Translations under genes and position numbers: made by a program | Notes under the pieces: model-generated | What the model was told of the DNA's origin: nothing | Databases searched by the model: none | Seen by the model: the letters and a program-made list of their open reading frames with translations, nothing else | Shown here: positions 27,401-38,498 of the stretch, piece by piece | Position numbering within the stretch: the stretch's first letter is position 1 | Layout of the letters: each line of letters begins with the position of its first letter | Origin: Ciona intestinalis | Taxonomy: Eukaryota > Chordata > Ascidiacea > Phlebobranchia > Cionidae | Assembly (NCBI RefSeq): GCF_000224145.3 | Contig: NW_004190416.2 | Coordinates: 372,001-436,000 of the forward strand | DNA length: 64,000 nt | Reading direction: 5' to 3'

Positions 27401-27514
27401 CCCGACACCGAAACAGCGCCATCTACCGACCAATCGCAATCCGACACTTTCACAGATGACGTCACGGACTCGGAACCGGAAGTCGAGGACACCTCCGCTT
27501 GCTTGGTTTCGTAA
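459..27514 (+). CDS. RIC1: RIC1, RAB6A-GEF complex partner 1 (5' end missing)
   Basis: RIC1 with RGP1 forms the exchange factor for Rab6 at the Golgi and acts in retrograde transport (family knowledge). Exons read here: 459-634, 886-1025, 1321-1567, 1827-1933, 3164-3339, 4223-4429, one set of the duplicated five-exon block (10748-10917, 12030-12237, 12744-12876, 13461-13597, 14135-14226), 14570-14763, 15414-15558, 16043-16286, 16638-16745, 17075-17185, 17658-17840, 18510-18681, 19659-19779, 20238-20459, 21304-21508, 22010-22086, 22514-22604, 23039-23148, 23480-23583, 23918-24046, 24711-24880, 25128-25255, 25803-26009, 26249-26366, 26604-26717, 27101-27514. All have GT-AG borders with compatible phases and sum to 1,720 codons including stop. 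The N-terminal part is WD40-like ([19 protein letters not shown]). The RIC1 core is highly conserved ([43 protein letters not shown]). The C-terminal tail is Ser/Thr/Asp-rich. Exons 20238-20459 and 21304-21508 are the least certain. Roughly 85 N-terminal residues lie upstream of the window. Confidence 0.93.
1934..3163. other. RIC1 intron with SINE-tail fragments
   Basis: No coding sequence seen. Fragments of the SINE 3' tail occur at about 2085-2225, 2545-2620 and 2640-2725 (core catgcc...ggcctaaatccca in either orientation). Fragments of the GCCAAACCTGGGGTGGCAGG element occur near 2915-2945 and 3087-3120, close to the acceptor at 3163. Confidence 0.6.
3340..4222. other. RIC1 intron, mostly unannotated
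   Basis: SINE-tail fragments lie at about 3365-3450 and 3460-3600. The rest is AT-rich and shows nothing I can name. Confidence 0.5.
5127..5315 (+). mobile_element. MITE-like hairpin element, copy in RIC1 block 1
   Basis: Degenerate member of the family that begins agtaggGTGGGGGAAGATGGGACAC and ends with the complement. The internal signature gtatcctcacgac...accatagaccgttgttaatt is clear. The 3' terminus has decayed to gtctaccccag. Confidence 0.75.
5348..5452 (+). repeat. 95-bp dispersed element (cgacagttgttataacacgg family)
   Basis: Matches cctcgcgtggcaggcaacga followed by cagttgttataacacgggtg and a tail ending atgtaacttggtggga. Its haplotype counterpart is at 10166-10271. Other members lie near 268, 22640, 22742, 28305, 51298, 52733, 54525, 54646, 55285, 56020, 61820 and 62700. 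Confidence 0.75.
6478..6775 (+). repeat. 23-bp minisatellite, about 13 units
   Basis: Tandem unit actgttacatttttatttttatt repeated about 13 times in a RIC1 intron. The counterpart at 11300-11392 has only about four units, giving a difference of nine units between the copies. The long open reading frame through it is an artefact of a period that is not a multiple of three and contains no stop codon. Confidence 0.93.
9681..9730. other. Assembly gap of 50 N
   Basis: A run of exactly 50 N, followed by another isolated n at 9743. The gap joins the end of one copy of the RIC1 block to the beginning of the other, so the true distance and order here are unknown. Confidence 0.99.
9947..10133 (+). mobile_element. 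MITE-like hairpin element, counterpart of 5127-5315
   Basis: Nearly the same sequence and insertion point as the element at 5127-5315, as expected for allelic copies and not for an independent insertion. Confidence 0.75.
10166..10271 (+). repeat. 95-bp dispersed element, counterpart of 5348-5452
   Basis: Same element at the equivalent point of RIC1 block copy 2, differing at only a few bases. Confidence 0.75.
11300..11392 (+). repeat. 23-bp minisatellite, about 4 units
   Basis: Short version of the 6478-6775 array in RIC1 block copy 2. The repeat unit and flanks are the same; only unit number differs. Confidence 0.9.
13625..13910 (+). repeat. Local tandem duplication of about 170 bp, copy 2 only
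   Basis: The segment ttaaagctgtgacccttgtg... with gctagacagaagcatctaac and cattaaagtc occurs twice here and once at 9110-9240. It lies in the intron after exon 13461-13597. Confidence 0.8.
14764..15413. other. RIC1 intron made largely of SINE-tail pieces
   Basis: At least four pieces of the SINE 3' tail (ggcctaaat, tatatacaatattggagtaatg, ctatatgggtgaggt) occur at about 14795-14865, 14895-14960, 15000-15080 and 15180-15320. No coding exon. Confidence 0.6.
18107..18300 (-). mobile_element. MITE-like hairpin element
   Basis: Well-preserved copy starting tagtagggtgggggaaaacg and ending cccatcttcccccaccctac. The termini are complementary over about 25 bases. The interior carries acaacggtctatgggagttg, the reverse of the signature seen in plus-oriented copies. 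Confidence 0.88.
21530..21945 (+). mobile_element. Degenerate or compound MITE-like insertion
   Basis: Repeated fragments of the element (ttggggtaagatgg three times, then ttggtagtaaacaaagaata and tgtatcctcacgac) starting about 20 bases after the donor of RIC1 exon 21304-21508. This suggests nested or rearranged insertions. Confidence 0.65.
22091..22129. other. Perfect 14-bp inverted repeat next to a RIC1 splice donor
   Basis: Stem arms catagacatcttat (22091-22104) and ataagatgtctatg (22116-22129) are exact complements around an 11-base loop. The hairpin begins five bases downstream of the exon end at 22086, so it could form in the pre-mRNA beside the donor. Confidence 0.85.
22317..22342. other. 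Perfect 11-bp hairpin in a RIC1 intron
   Basis: Arms ctgtagtacag and ctgtactacag with the four-base loop catt. Further imperfect palindromes follow to about 22400 (tcacatac...gtatgtga). Too short for a standard miRNA precursor. Confidence 0.75.
22640..22850 (+). repeat. 95-bp dispersed element, two tandem copies
   Basis: Two adjacent members of the family, each with an acagtc(g/c)(t)tataacat core, a cacctcgtgccacctta-type middle and a taccacgtatgtaac-type end. They occupy the intron between RIC1 exons 22514-22604 and 23039-23148. Confidence 0.7.
24276..24462 (-). mobile_element. MITE-like hairpin element
   Basis: Starts cagtagggtgggggaagatg and ends cccatcttcccccaacctac. Termini are complementary. 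The internal signature is in the reverse orientation. Confidence 0.87.
24502..24660. repeat. Dispersed element 'atctgaccct...tggtgctcataa'
   Basis: About 150 bp containing gcgaatctgacccttatctg, tctggtgcta and tttcgcttaaatggcatcgt. Related sequence occurs at about 38048-38155 and 61290-61400, so it is a repeat family; its type is unknown. Confidence 0.65.
25453..25751 (+). repeat. 23-bp minisatellite, 13 units
   Basis: Unit acccaaacacctagcgtgctaaa repeated 13 times in the RIC1 intron before exon 25803-26009. Variant units alternate tagcg, taacg, tagca and tagag, implying unit exchange. The array ends only about 50 bases upstream of the acceptor. Confidence 0.95.
26403..26575 (+). mobile_element. 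tRNA-derived SINE, degenerate
   Basis: Has an A-box-like gtagttggctcagaggtaat and a B-box-like tggattcaaggc, followed by the shared SINE body (gttgctccaacccggttgtc). Not a functional tRNA. It lies in a RIC1 intron just upstream of exon 26604-26717. Confidence 0.65.
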
Positions 27515-28590
27515 TGTGATCGTGTAACAGGGGCGTATGCGGGATTTTACAAAGGGGCCGAATCCATATGTTCAAAAATTTACAATCTAAATGAAAATCC
27601 CAACTCAATTTAAATTTATTTCAAGGTTTTACATTTACAAAGGATTTTTTTTAATTGGATTTCTGAATAGCCTCCCTGTATATGGGATTTTCCTCATTCA
27701 ACAACTTTCTCATCAGAAATGGACGTCAAAATAGGCATTTGCATCTTCCGCCGTCACAGATTAATTTTGACACGTGACAAATCGACGTCACATTGAACTA
27801 GAATCAATTATGGGAAATCCCCTAACATAGAACCGTGCACTTACGGAGGGATATATTGTTATACTCGTTGCTGATTTTTATTTATTTTTACGCAGGCTAT
27901 TTCTATACAGCATTATTGGGCACGTGAGTGTCTCGCCGGTGCTGGCTCGTCAGAACTAACGTTTTGCGCCCATAATAGGTACATCCAGTAGTTAAATTTC
28001 ACAGATCCTTACGTGCAATTCTATAGTGCCATGTTTTTGCATTCTCAACATAGAGATCTGGTGGTTAAGATATCTATGTTGTGCCACTCCGTGACGTCAC
28101 GAATAAATAAAATGTGCCCGTTACGTCACCGAAACATGCAGCGTGTTCTGAAGGTCAAGAATTGAGGCTTTACGTTCAGTTTAACCGTATTACTATGTAC
28201 ATACTAAAACGGCCACATATGTTTAGCATTAAGATGTATACACTGTATGTATATGGTCATAGTGTGAGGCTAGGTCTGCAGTCTTGGTAGAAGTTCTGAA
28301 TGAATGTAACTTGCGATCCTCGCGAGGCAACAACAGTTGTTATAACACGGGTGTTCTGTTTCATACACCTCGTGCCCGCATACGAGTTACCACGTATTTA
28401 ACTTTGTGGCTGATTTGGATAATGTTGGAATGCAACGTTTAAAACAAGGTAAGAGAACCTTGTTACTTTATATTTGTAACGTTATCAGTTGTGAGATGCG
28501 GTGCCGGAATAGTTGGATGGAACCGAGATTAACAAGGCTGATGATGGACATAAATTGATCCATTAGTTATCCCTTGGTTATGCGTATTGG

Positions 28591-28815
28591 TGCGTGTGGC
28601 TCAGTGGTTAGCCGAATGCATTGTGACCGAAGGGTACTGGGTTCGACGCTTGATACTGATAACTGTACGTCCCTTGGAAAGACAGTTGACCGGTATTGCT
28701 CCAACCCAGTGGTTACTAGTGGGTTGTAGCACCCTGGATGTCAAAGTATGGCCTAAATCTTAAGTTCCACGACGTGCCGCGCTGTTTATGACCTCAGTCA
28801 TGTAGAATAAAATAA
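28591..28815 (+). mobile_element. tRNA-derived SINE, best copy in window
   Basis: The head tgcgtgtggctcagtggtta contains a polymerase III A box and ggtactgggttcgacgctt a B box. A body follows (ccaacccagtggttactagt), then a 3' tail (ggcctaaatctt...gtagaataaaataaaac). The tail matches dozens of fragments elsewhere in the window. The published Ciona composite SINE is a likely match, but this was not checked. Confidence 0.8.
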
Positions 28816-29123
28816 AACTATGTTGTTTTTTCATACTGTGATAAAAGCAATAACCTAGTGTCGATTCATACACTTAATAACATATTTTTCTTTGTTGATA
28901 TTTTACGAGACAAATATTTTGGCCGTTTCCTTGTTGCGTCATAATAGCAATAAGGCTAAAAGGTGAACTGGAATATTTTTTGTCAAAGTTGACAAGATTA
29001 TTTTACGCGTATTTACAAATGATATTCGAATTGGGCATAATTTCCTAGTTTATGAATATGAAGTAATACTAGAACTGAAACATTACAACCGAAACTGCAA
29101 AAATACAATTCTATATTTATAGA

Positions 29124-29308
29124 ACTGTGGGGCAAGATGGGATACCGTTAGCGCATAAATCCCATATTTCATAATCGTTTTTTTAAGTTAACAGCGGTGT
29201 TTTAGAGCCTTCTCAATATAAATATACATTTGTGAAAGTAATCTTTGTTTACTACCAAATGTGACGATAAAAGAGAATCGTGCCCGATCTTGCCCCAACC
29301 TACTATAT
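29124..29308 (-). mobile_element. MITE-like hairpin element, gtggggcaagatgg subtype
   Basis: Begins ctgtggggcaagatgggata and ends gatcttgccccaacctacta, with complementary ends. It lies just downstream of the stop codon of the minus-strand gene. Confidence 0.82.
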
Positions 29309-29323
29309 GACGTAACAATGATA

Positions 29324-32300
29324 TCATTCGTGAACAAAGGAAACGCGTCGCGTAGGTGTTCGTAGATCATTGTTTTTAACATCCGGACTCGATGTATCCG
29401 ACGGAAGAGAGTTTGTGTGACGTAACACTGGCTTTCTGTCTTTGCTCGATCGTCGCCACTCTTTTAATTCGTGAACTAAAATAAATATAATTGTTATTCT
29501 CCCAAAGTATGCGGAATAATCAGTAAAACCAATCAATGCTGCCGCCGTGGTGGCAAAGCAGCATGCGCGCCTGCATGCTTCTAACCAAGAGTGGGGGTTC
29601 CAGTTCCACCATTATAGACGTATGTTTCTCCAGGCAAGCACAGATTTTAGTGATTCGAATCATATTCTTGGGCCACCCAAAGTAATCCGAATGATTAGCA
29701 AAACCAAGCACCGTATATACATAATATGTCACATACCGTTGTGGGACCGCCCACAATACACAGAATAATTAGTAAACCGACCAAGGTATACAAACTCACT
29801 AGTAGGGGGAATATACTCCGGTTTGTCGCTGTCCCTCCTCCCAGAAGAAGACCCCGCCATCTGTTCGCTTATCTCCTCCGGATCAAATTCCTCCTCAACT
29901 TTATCTTGTCTCCTGAGGATTCCTCTGTTAGCTGTGCAATCCAAACTTCCACTCGTCTGCTTCGGGAGGAAAGATAATGTTATCTTTTCTTTAGTGTTTA
30001 TATATACTGTTGCCGTCAATTATATATTACACTTGTTATATCAAACAGCTCTTGTGGCATTTTCAGCATCTTTTTTTTCAGTTTCGATGAAAAAATAAAA
30101 ATATACTTCCACTTGTTTGCTTTGGGGGGGGGGGGGTGTTATCTTTTTTTATATAGAACAGTTCATCTGGCATTTATTTGCTAACCAACGTTCCGACATT
30201 ATAAGCAGGCCGTTATCACGTTATCAGAGTAAATGGAACTCAACAACGTTATGTTCTTAAATGACGTCATATCCTTACCTGTTTCGAAACTTTCATTCTT
30301 CTCATTCGTTGACCATAGAACATCGCGATTGAATCGCTGTATTGTTTTCTCATCACTTGGCGGCGCAGTTGAGTCACAGCGTCGCGCGCTATGGGTCTTG
30401 GGGGTAACATGTGTGAGGGGGGTGGAAGGAGTTCGTTTGGGGCTAGGGGGCCCGTAGGGGGGCCTGGCTTGTCTTGGAAAAGAAATTCTTTGAAAATTCG
30501 ATCCGTTGTTTCGTCAACACTGTGGATAACAATAGGTTTTATTACGTAACAGATATATTGGGTTGAGGTATGATGGTCTTTTATTATCACATTTGGTGGA
30601 AACATGATTTATTTTTTTGGTAGAAAAATTATTTAAAAATTTATTTAACTGTATCCTCATACCTTTAAAAGAGCGATGTTAATTGTTTTTAAAACATATT
30701 TAAGAATGTATAGTATAGTGTGTGCTTATGGTAGATAAATGGTAAAAAAAGCAAAATGACAGTCGTTAAATCCAACTTTCGCCAAAACAATTATCAAACA
30801 ATCATTAGAAAACGATTATCAAACAAATTAATTACGCGTGTGGCTACACCAAGTATACATATAGTAGGGTGGGGGAAGATGGGACACCTTTTTAGTCTGT
30901 TTTCTCATTCCATTAGGTAGAAAACAAAGAAAATTCAAATAATTTTAAAACCGTATCTCCACGACTCCCATGGACCGTTGTTATTTATTTAAAACACGAT
31001 CAGGATATTTGGATATTATGTGTTAAATGTGTCCCATCTTCCCCTACAGTACTGTACAATTTTTGTTGCATAAAACTTAAAAAAAAACTGTGTTTAAAAC
31101 CGTCCGCAGTTGAACTTCTAGTTTGTTTATCAAAATAATATTCTCTGGAAAATTCCCAAGCTGTTACCGCGCCGGTACACTGAGTTCATTAATATTTGAT
31201 TCATTATAAGTTGACGTTGCTGCCGCCTACGCTGGCCCGATGCATTAGACTAATTAAGTGGCGTGTGTAGATGATTCAAACGACCCCCGCCTACAACACC
31301 TCACACGCGTTGTCGAGCGCACGATTTTTTACAACTTTGAAAATGCCCGAAAACTGATGAGTCAGCGTAAAATTGATTTTTTTAATTGTTTAGAAACGGT
31401 CAAAGTTGATTGACACTTTTGTTTATCTAAAATCCTATGCATTGTCGCACGTCTGGTTTGTGTTTTCCACCGGTTTGATTTTACGCGGCTTTTCGAAGCT
31501 GTTTTGTTTTTTTAAAACTTTGATGGTAATTTTAAATCACATTATGTGGATAAATATGGTTTGTCGAACTGTGAAATATTATATGCAAATTAATTTGCTT
31601 TAATCTGTAGAAGTTTCCAATCGTTATATAGGGGCACTCCCTCCGCAAAAGCCCTCTTTCACTAGATTAAAATTCTAGACAAAATATTGAAATATTGCTT
31701 TTGTGGTGAATGGAATTCGCAGTACATTAGAAAGCTACAATCGATTGGGTAATCTTGGATTATAAACATCAAACAAGAATTTGAATAAATGTTTGTAATT
31801 AAAATAAAAACTTTGCTTATGTTTGTGGTACACACGAGATTCAAATACTGAATTGGCATTTTTTCATCTTGGTCTTCAATGTTAAAATCTTAGAAATTTA
31901 GTATTATTTTAATTAAAATCATAACACTGCGTATTTTGAGGCAGTTATCTCGTAATAGTTTAACCGTTTATTTAAACGTCGGTTAACTTTGAAGTAAGCG
32001 CTGCGTTCCCTCTAACTTGCAATCCTATACTTGGTTGATTTTAGTCTCATTTTTTCATTTTACAAAGTGAAACCTTAAAGACCACAGACCGACAATCATG
32101 CTGTTAACAAAAAACTAGACCTCATGACGTCATCATTTATCTATATAACGTCACGCTTACGTCATCAACTCACCATCGATCTCTTCCCATTGTGTATCCG
32201 CAGAACGTGGGAGGACATTCGGATCTCTGAGAAGAACTTCTTCGGAAGATTCTAGACAAACTCTTCCTCCCGGAGTATTGCCTGGCTCCGCTGGACTGCG

Positions 32301-35300
32301 AGTCAAGGCTGTCGTTGGAGTCGGTGCTACATCCTGCGTGCGGGAGACGTCTAGCGGCGAAACCGACGGTAGGAGAAGATGGGGAGGGAGTTCCCGATGA
32401 TGCGGTTGATCTTGGACGAGTTATTTGAGGTCGTTGTCGACGTTTGTAGTGGTGAGTGGGTGCGACACCTAGCGACAGCGGCGATTGCGCTGTGGATTTA
32501 TATAAAGAAAACGATTATCGTTTTATTAGAACAAGGTATAACTGTGGGGTAAGATGGATACCGTTGGAATATAATTATCATATATCCGGATTTTTTTAAA
32601 CAGTCTACAACGCTATATCTTAAAGTCGTGATTATGCGGTTATAAAATCCTGTAAATAGTTTCGTTTGCTACCAAATGGGACGATAAAAGAGAATGAAAA
32701 ACATAACCATCTTATCCCATCCTACTGAACAATGAAAGCATTCGAAAAATTAAATCAGATTAAGATAAACTGTATCCTTTACTAATGAGATTAATCGATT
32801 TGTTTTTCGCGGCCACCGCATAAAAGGTCGATTATCTCATTCACTTTGCGTCACTTCGAAGTAATTTCACACACTTTACTTAAACTAAAAAGCACTTTGT
32901 AAATACGGTGTTTTAATTAGCATTCTATAGTCTTGCCATTTAAATCGACAAAATCTAGATTTTTATAAACTGATTTTAAAACAAGTAAAAATTGTATTTT
33001 AGATACTTTTCTCCAAGTCGTAATATTGCGCCGTTTTTTTCCCCGATCACTATTTTAAAACGCATATTCATAAATGACGACTCTGAGGAGTAACAGTCTA
33101 TGAGTTGTATCATAGATCCTTGTGGTAATAAGTCAAATCTGACATAAATCTAAAATATCCCGGTCAAGGACATCACCCAGCAACAGAATAGAATCGTAGG
33201 ACTTAGATGCTTGAACATCTTATACCACACAACACGTAGAACTTCTCACCTTTTTGATATTGTTTTGTTGGAGACAACGCTTTAGTTTGAACTTTTTTCT
33301 CTGATGTTTCACTTTCGTTCCTCGCCGAGCTAGAAGTACTCGCTGACGTATCTTCACTCATCAGTATGTCATCTGATGACGTACTTAAGGTACTACGTAG
33401 GTTCGTACCGGATGATGACGTCACGGGCTTAACGTCGTTATTTTCCGCGCTGTTGCAATCGTCGTCTTCTGCAAAAAATCGCACGATTTGATGACGTCCT
33501 GGGCTCTCGGTCGAGTTATGACGTGACCAGTGGTGCGTCACAGGGGAATCCCTGTCAGCTACGTCATTTCCGGCCGGGAAATGTTGCATTAGCGGTAAGG
33601 ACAAATTTCGTGATGAAACTTCCTCTCTTTGCTCCGTTTCCCGAAGTAATCTAGAGTCTGTGACGTCATCATTATCTACGTCACGATTGATGACGTCATC
33701 ATTATCGGGGCACCAATCCTGACGACATTTTGAACCGATATCGAGTTTATGAAACTGTAGTTGGGTTGTCGAATCCACGGTTGTCGTTTCGTCTTCTTCT
33801 TGTTCCTGTTCATTTATTTCATTTATTAGAACAATTTTATCAAAAATATTAGATTTCCTTGAATAGTTATACAATGTTAATCCAGACAAAAAACTATAGT
33901 ACACTATCACAAGACAAATTCCTAAACTTAAATTTCACTTCAAAGTTTTAGAAGTTTTAAACTACCGCGCATGGATTCGAACCCAGTGTACTCGTTATTT
34001 ATTATAAACCAAAATATTCACAAACCTGGTTGTTTCCGATTTCTTTTACTTCGTATGCGTTCAAGAAGTCGGCACGTGATCTTCCAAGCTTACTGTGGCA
34101 ACCAATCGCAACTTCGTTGTTGGTATAGTTACAACTCCGGTCAAGTATGACGTCAGAACTACCAGCAGATTCGTCTGAAATATTTTTTTCAAAGTTAAAT
34201 TTTTTGTCAGGCGATTAGGTACATTTTTTTCCTAAAAGTAATCGGTTTTATTTCCATTAACTCGCTACTTATATTAGTTACGTTAAATTCACCAACACTT
34301 GTACTCTAATGGGTTATCTTTATAAAATAATAGATAAACAAGCAAAGCCGGCGTTCCGTTCTTTGTCTTAATAAAACTGCTCGGGTAGAACTGAAACAGC
34401 GCTCAAAATATAATAAGCAAAACAGTCTCTTTAAAATATTTATGAGAAGATATTTCAATCGAAATGGTTAGACCCACCTTCCGAAAACCCGATCGATTTT
34501 TGGCGCAGGAAAAAAGTTCCACCGCTAGCGGTGCTGCGGGGCGAAACGTCCGGTCCGTCATCAGTGGTAGAAAGATACCGCTGCCGTTCCAAGTGCGTTT
34601 TAACCTCCCCTTCAAGGGCTTGTCGTAAATTCCACAGCATTTCACTTTTACCATCAGAAACACAAACTTCATCGTCTTGGCTTCTCACAGGAGTGTTCGT
34701 GTGCTTCACTGTTACCCTTACACGGTCGGCTGTGTCCAATTCACAATCATCTTCTTTCCGAGTAACTTCATTTTCTTCAAGGCTAAAACTTGAATTTCCA
34801 CAGTTGTTTGCAAGACCCACAGCCCCAGTGTTGGGCTGCTGGTACACAACTCTATCGTCTCTACCACAAACAGTTTTAGACTCAGTAGACCGAATTGTTC
34901 CTACGTTTTCATTTTTGCTCCCAGAAACACAAAAAGCCGACGTTGACGGCAAGCAATGAAAAGACGAACATGATTGCATATCAGACAGATCAGAATTCGT
35001 AAACGGTATTCCGTTAGTTTCGTTTAAGTCTGGCAATTGAACCGCTGGTAGCGAAATAGGGGATTTTTCTTTCTGCGAACTTTCATAATTTGATCCTTTA
35101 TCGGGCGCAGACCGTGTTCTTTCAACAGCTAATCCATGGGCAGTTTGGTCGGGAAAACTTTCCTGTTCCTGCGGGGAATCTAGGCTCCTTGTCCGGCGGA
35201 AAAGCGCAAGTTTTCCCCTTAAATTATCCACAGCCGCGAGCGCTGATTCTTTCCAAGACGTTCGAGCTTCTTCGATATTTCTTTTTGACGTCATCTTCAC

Positions 35301-35612
35301 GTCATTTCCTCTATTCTTCTTGAACTTAAACTTCTGGATCATCTTAGCGACTCCTCCGCCGTCCACACGTAACTTCATGTCTCCCGAGTTAGGTAAAGCA
35401 ACGTCACAACCAGGCGTTGCCAACGAATCGATGTCTCGTCGACGTTGTTCTAATTTGCTTTGAACAAATCGTGACGTCACAATGCTTTCTTCATTGTGGG
35501 AGCAGCTGTCAACGCGATTCGAATTTTCTCCCTGTTCCATTATTTCGTCACAATTCCGGACAGGGTGTTCGAACATCGAGTTTTTGATTGTTTTCGTTGC
35601 CTGCCAATCCAT
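29324..35612 (-). CDS. Unrecognised Ser/Asp-rich, probably disordered protein, 901 aa
   Basis: I do not recognise this protein. Minus-strand exons in transcription order: 35612-34478, 34174-34026, 33805-33250, 32489-32174, 30519-30279, 29956-29800, 29475-29324. Each junction is GT-AG, phases match, and the total is 902 codons including a TGA stop, so the model is internally consistent. The start is the first ATG of the long first open reading frame; an upstream coding exon is not excluded. Visible features: basic stretches (KFKFKKNRGN, KRRQRP, SLSRIFRRSSSQRSE), many Ser/Thr/Asp runs, a proline segment (PPPSHMLPPRP), a conserved-looking block around VTQLRRQVMRKQYSDSIAM in the fifth exon, and a basic C terminus (TPTRRVSFVHE). 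No membrane segment or globular domain is apparent. A cytoplasmic scaffold or a regulatory tail would fit, but that is inference. It converges with RIC1. Confidence 0.75.
30550..30745 (+). mobile_element. Degenerate MITE-like element
   Basis: Retains attgggttgaggtatgatgg, ctgtatcctcata and gttaattgttttt in family order. The right end is decayed. It lies in an intron of the minus-strand gene. Confidence 0.6.
30862..31052 (+). mobile_element. MITE-like hairpin element
   Basis: Clear copy: tagtagggtgggggaagatg at the left, gtcccatcttcccctacagt at the right, and accgtatctccacgactccc inside. Confidence 0.87.
32540..32728 (-). mobile_element. MITE-like hairpin element
   Basis: Left end actgtggggtaagatggata, right end aaccatcttatcccatccta, complementary. 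It lies in an intron of the minus-strand gene. Confidence 0.8.
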
Positions 35613-35749
35613 CTCATTTGCATAAACATAAACAACTTACAAAACATGAAACATAGAAATGGCATTGTTACACTGATGAGGTTGTGACGTAACAATACGA
35701 CTTTGTTGATGTCACAGTTAATTAAAATCCATTTCACACATAGTATCCA

Positions 35750-35895
35750 ATATTTATCAATCGCGTTTTGAACAGCGTTTATTTATAGTCGTAAGGATAC
35801 GGTCATATACCTATGTAAGTATTATTTTTAACAGCAAATGAAACGGTAAAAGAGAATGTTGCAGCATGTACCATCTTACCCCAACCTATTATATA
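35750..35895 (-). mobile_element. MITE-like element, 5'-truncated
   Basis: Only the right two thirds remain: gtcgtaaggatacggtcata, then accatcttaccccaacctat at the end. Confidence 0.65.
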
Positions 35896-36823
35896 CTGCG
35901 TCACAAAACGAGAGGTTTTGTGATTTTTAGGTCGACTTAAAATCGACTGTTTACGTCACGGGGAGATTGTTCAGGGAGGTGTGGCCTCTGTGACGTGGTT
36001 AAGTGAACGCGAACATCGCGGTGGGTTCGATTTTCGTAAAAAGATAAACACGTGGTGTTTCTGGGAAAGCTATTTTTGCGTTGCGTTAAAATTTCTGATT
36101 TCCAGAACAAAGTATTGTATCACGTGTGTGACGTAACAAACGAACCGCAATGAACGTTGTTAAATCGATCTGAAACGCCCGATCTGCGTTCTGAAATAAA
36201 AATATTTTTCTTGGCGGAAAAGATAATTATTAGAAATTTCAAAACCATCCGCGATATTTTGACAAAGCTGAATATATCGTTGTTAAATAGAGCAATAAAT
36301 ACAAAAAAGCGGAAAATAGAAGGATGTATTACGTAATAAAACCCCAAGAATGCAAACTTAACATTTGGGTGGAATGTTTAAAACGAAATGGGGATTTTAA
36401 ATAAAAATATACAGCAGGTTTTTACGAAAATTGAATAATATTTTTTAAATTTTTCTAAATTTTCTCATTTTTTCTCTTTTTCTATTATATATTTCTTTAA
36501 GAAAAAAGAAAAACGGTCTACCCCTTCGTTACGCCTAAACTCATATACATGTTACACGTTCTACCACTAAAAAAGCAAACGGGGTAATTTAATTTCAAAT
36601 TTGGCCTAAATTTGATTAGAAAAGTGAACGCTCTGTTTGGACGACGAATTGATTAGCGCTTCACTGGAATCTAGTTCAGTTAATTGCATAAGCTTTAAAT
36701 CGGATGATATGTAGTCCAGGATAAATGACGTCATCGTCACATATAATAAAACCATGTGTTTTTTCAACTGGGTGTATTTTAAAATGTATTGTAACAATCT
36801 CTGTTTATAACGAAATATAAGAT

Positions 36824-37002
36824 ATAGTGGGGTAGGAGAAGATGGCTATACTTTCTCATCCCATTTAGTAGTAAATAAAGGACATTTAAAGAAATATAAA
36901 ACCGCATCCTCACGACTCCATAGACCGTTGTTAAATGTTTAAAACACGATCAGAATATTTAAATAATATGTGCTAAAGGTGTCCCATTTTCCCCCTCATT
37001 AC
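36824..37002 (+). mobile_element. MITE-like hairpin element
   Basis: Left end tagtggggtaggagaagatg, interior ccgcatcctcacgactccat, right end gtgtcccattttccccctca. Confidence 0.8.
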
Positions 37003-38498
37003 GATATGCTAGCATTGTGTGTAATATGTGTTTGGGCATGACACTTATTAACAGCAATTGCCCGCCACGCGAGGATAAATAAATAACATTCATTCAATCA
37101 TTAAATAAACATTATAACACCACTATATATGCGATACCTCGTAATTAAGAGTCATAATTTTTAAACGTTATGTGTTTAATGATTTTCTATGGAAAATTGC
37201 GGCTGCATCAATATTTCAAACGATCCAATGGAAATGCATTAAAATTCCTATGCTTACGACGTCATAATATACATTGTGAGGTTAATTGGCTTTTATGTAA
37301 CAGGTGGTTGGTCGGCATCGTTATTCGCACAGTGCTACGTCATGTCAGGTATTTACAATGAGCACGAATGCAAGGGGGGAGGGGGGGGGGGTCCTGAATA
37401 ATTTATTGAGTCATCTTTCGCCACATAAACGCACAACGGGCAAGGTAAAGCGAACACGGGTTATGCAAGCTTGCAGATTATATACGTACATGTTGTCTCA
37501 CTGTATGCTGTGTATGTGTTTATAAATAAACTCGTATTCAAAAACCCCAAAGACTAATTGTTAGGGATTTTGATTTTTCTACAAGCTCATTGACTGCTAA
37601 ACATGAACACCCGTAAATTATATCAACAATAAATTGGCCATGTAAACTCAACATTGTTTCACGCTTTATGGCTAAAATAGCATCACCAGCAAATATAACA
37701 CACATAAAATATTTGAAATTTTTTTGTATAAAGGATAAAACCATTTTCTGTTAAATATTTAATTTTACAAATTTAAATTTGACGTCTTCATGCCAACAAA
37801 GTGACAAAATTATCGGAATATTTCGGAAACTTTAGGAATCTTTCGGATATTTCTCTAATTCTTTGTTGTTTCGTTTGATCGATTGGTAATTCTTTGGCTT
37901 TAAAACGCTGTCAGAACGTCCGCGATTAAATTCAGTGAAATCAATATATATTTGAGGCTGGTCTGCGCTAATATCGACGTTCACTGTCATGCTCTACTGT
38001 ATAAGCATATCTATGGTTGTTTTAATAATCAAATACTTACTGAACAAAATATAGTAAGGATCTGGTGCTACAAGAGCGTGACAGACAAAACTCAAGTCCA
38101 ACCAATTGAACAATATATAAAGGATTTACATTTCGCTTAAATGGCATCGTCAGTGCCTTATTTAAATAGAAATGAAAGAATGGTCAAAACCAACGTCAAA
38201 ACTAGCCTATACCTCAACGCTCAAAAAATATTTTTGAATTTATATACATGCATATAATAAATACAAAACATGTCATGCATAATAACAACTGTATTTATTT
38301 ATCCTGTCTATAGTTTCCTACACTTAACTTTATAAGAGAGACAAATAGATTTACTTAGAGCTGTCAAAGTGTGTGCCCTGTTTAACTATGCATCGCCATA
38401 GTTAGCGTTTAACACGCCATGTCTGGAAAGTTCTGCATTCAATCTATTGATAACAAGTCCAACTATACTTGCCTCGCTGGATCGCAATTATACATTAT

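Larger units (their letters stand above)
27515..29323. other. Convergent intergenic region, RIC1 and unknown gene
   Basis: A possible RIC1 polyadenylation signal, gaataaataaaatg, lies at about 28100-28113. The rest holds a 95-bp dispersed element at about 28305-28415, a tRNA-derived SINE at 28591-28815 and a MITE-like element at 29124-29308. No further gene is seen. Confidence 0.6.

Noticed and set aside
28591..28665. Functional tRNA gene
   Set aside because: A and B boxes are present, but the arms do not pair as a cloverleaf and the sequence continues into a SINE body.
34531..34959. 142-codon plus-strand open frame
   Set aside because: It is the antisense shadow of the first exon of the minus-strand gene.
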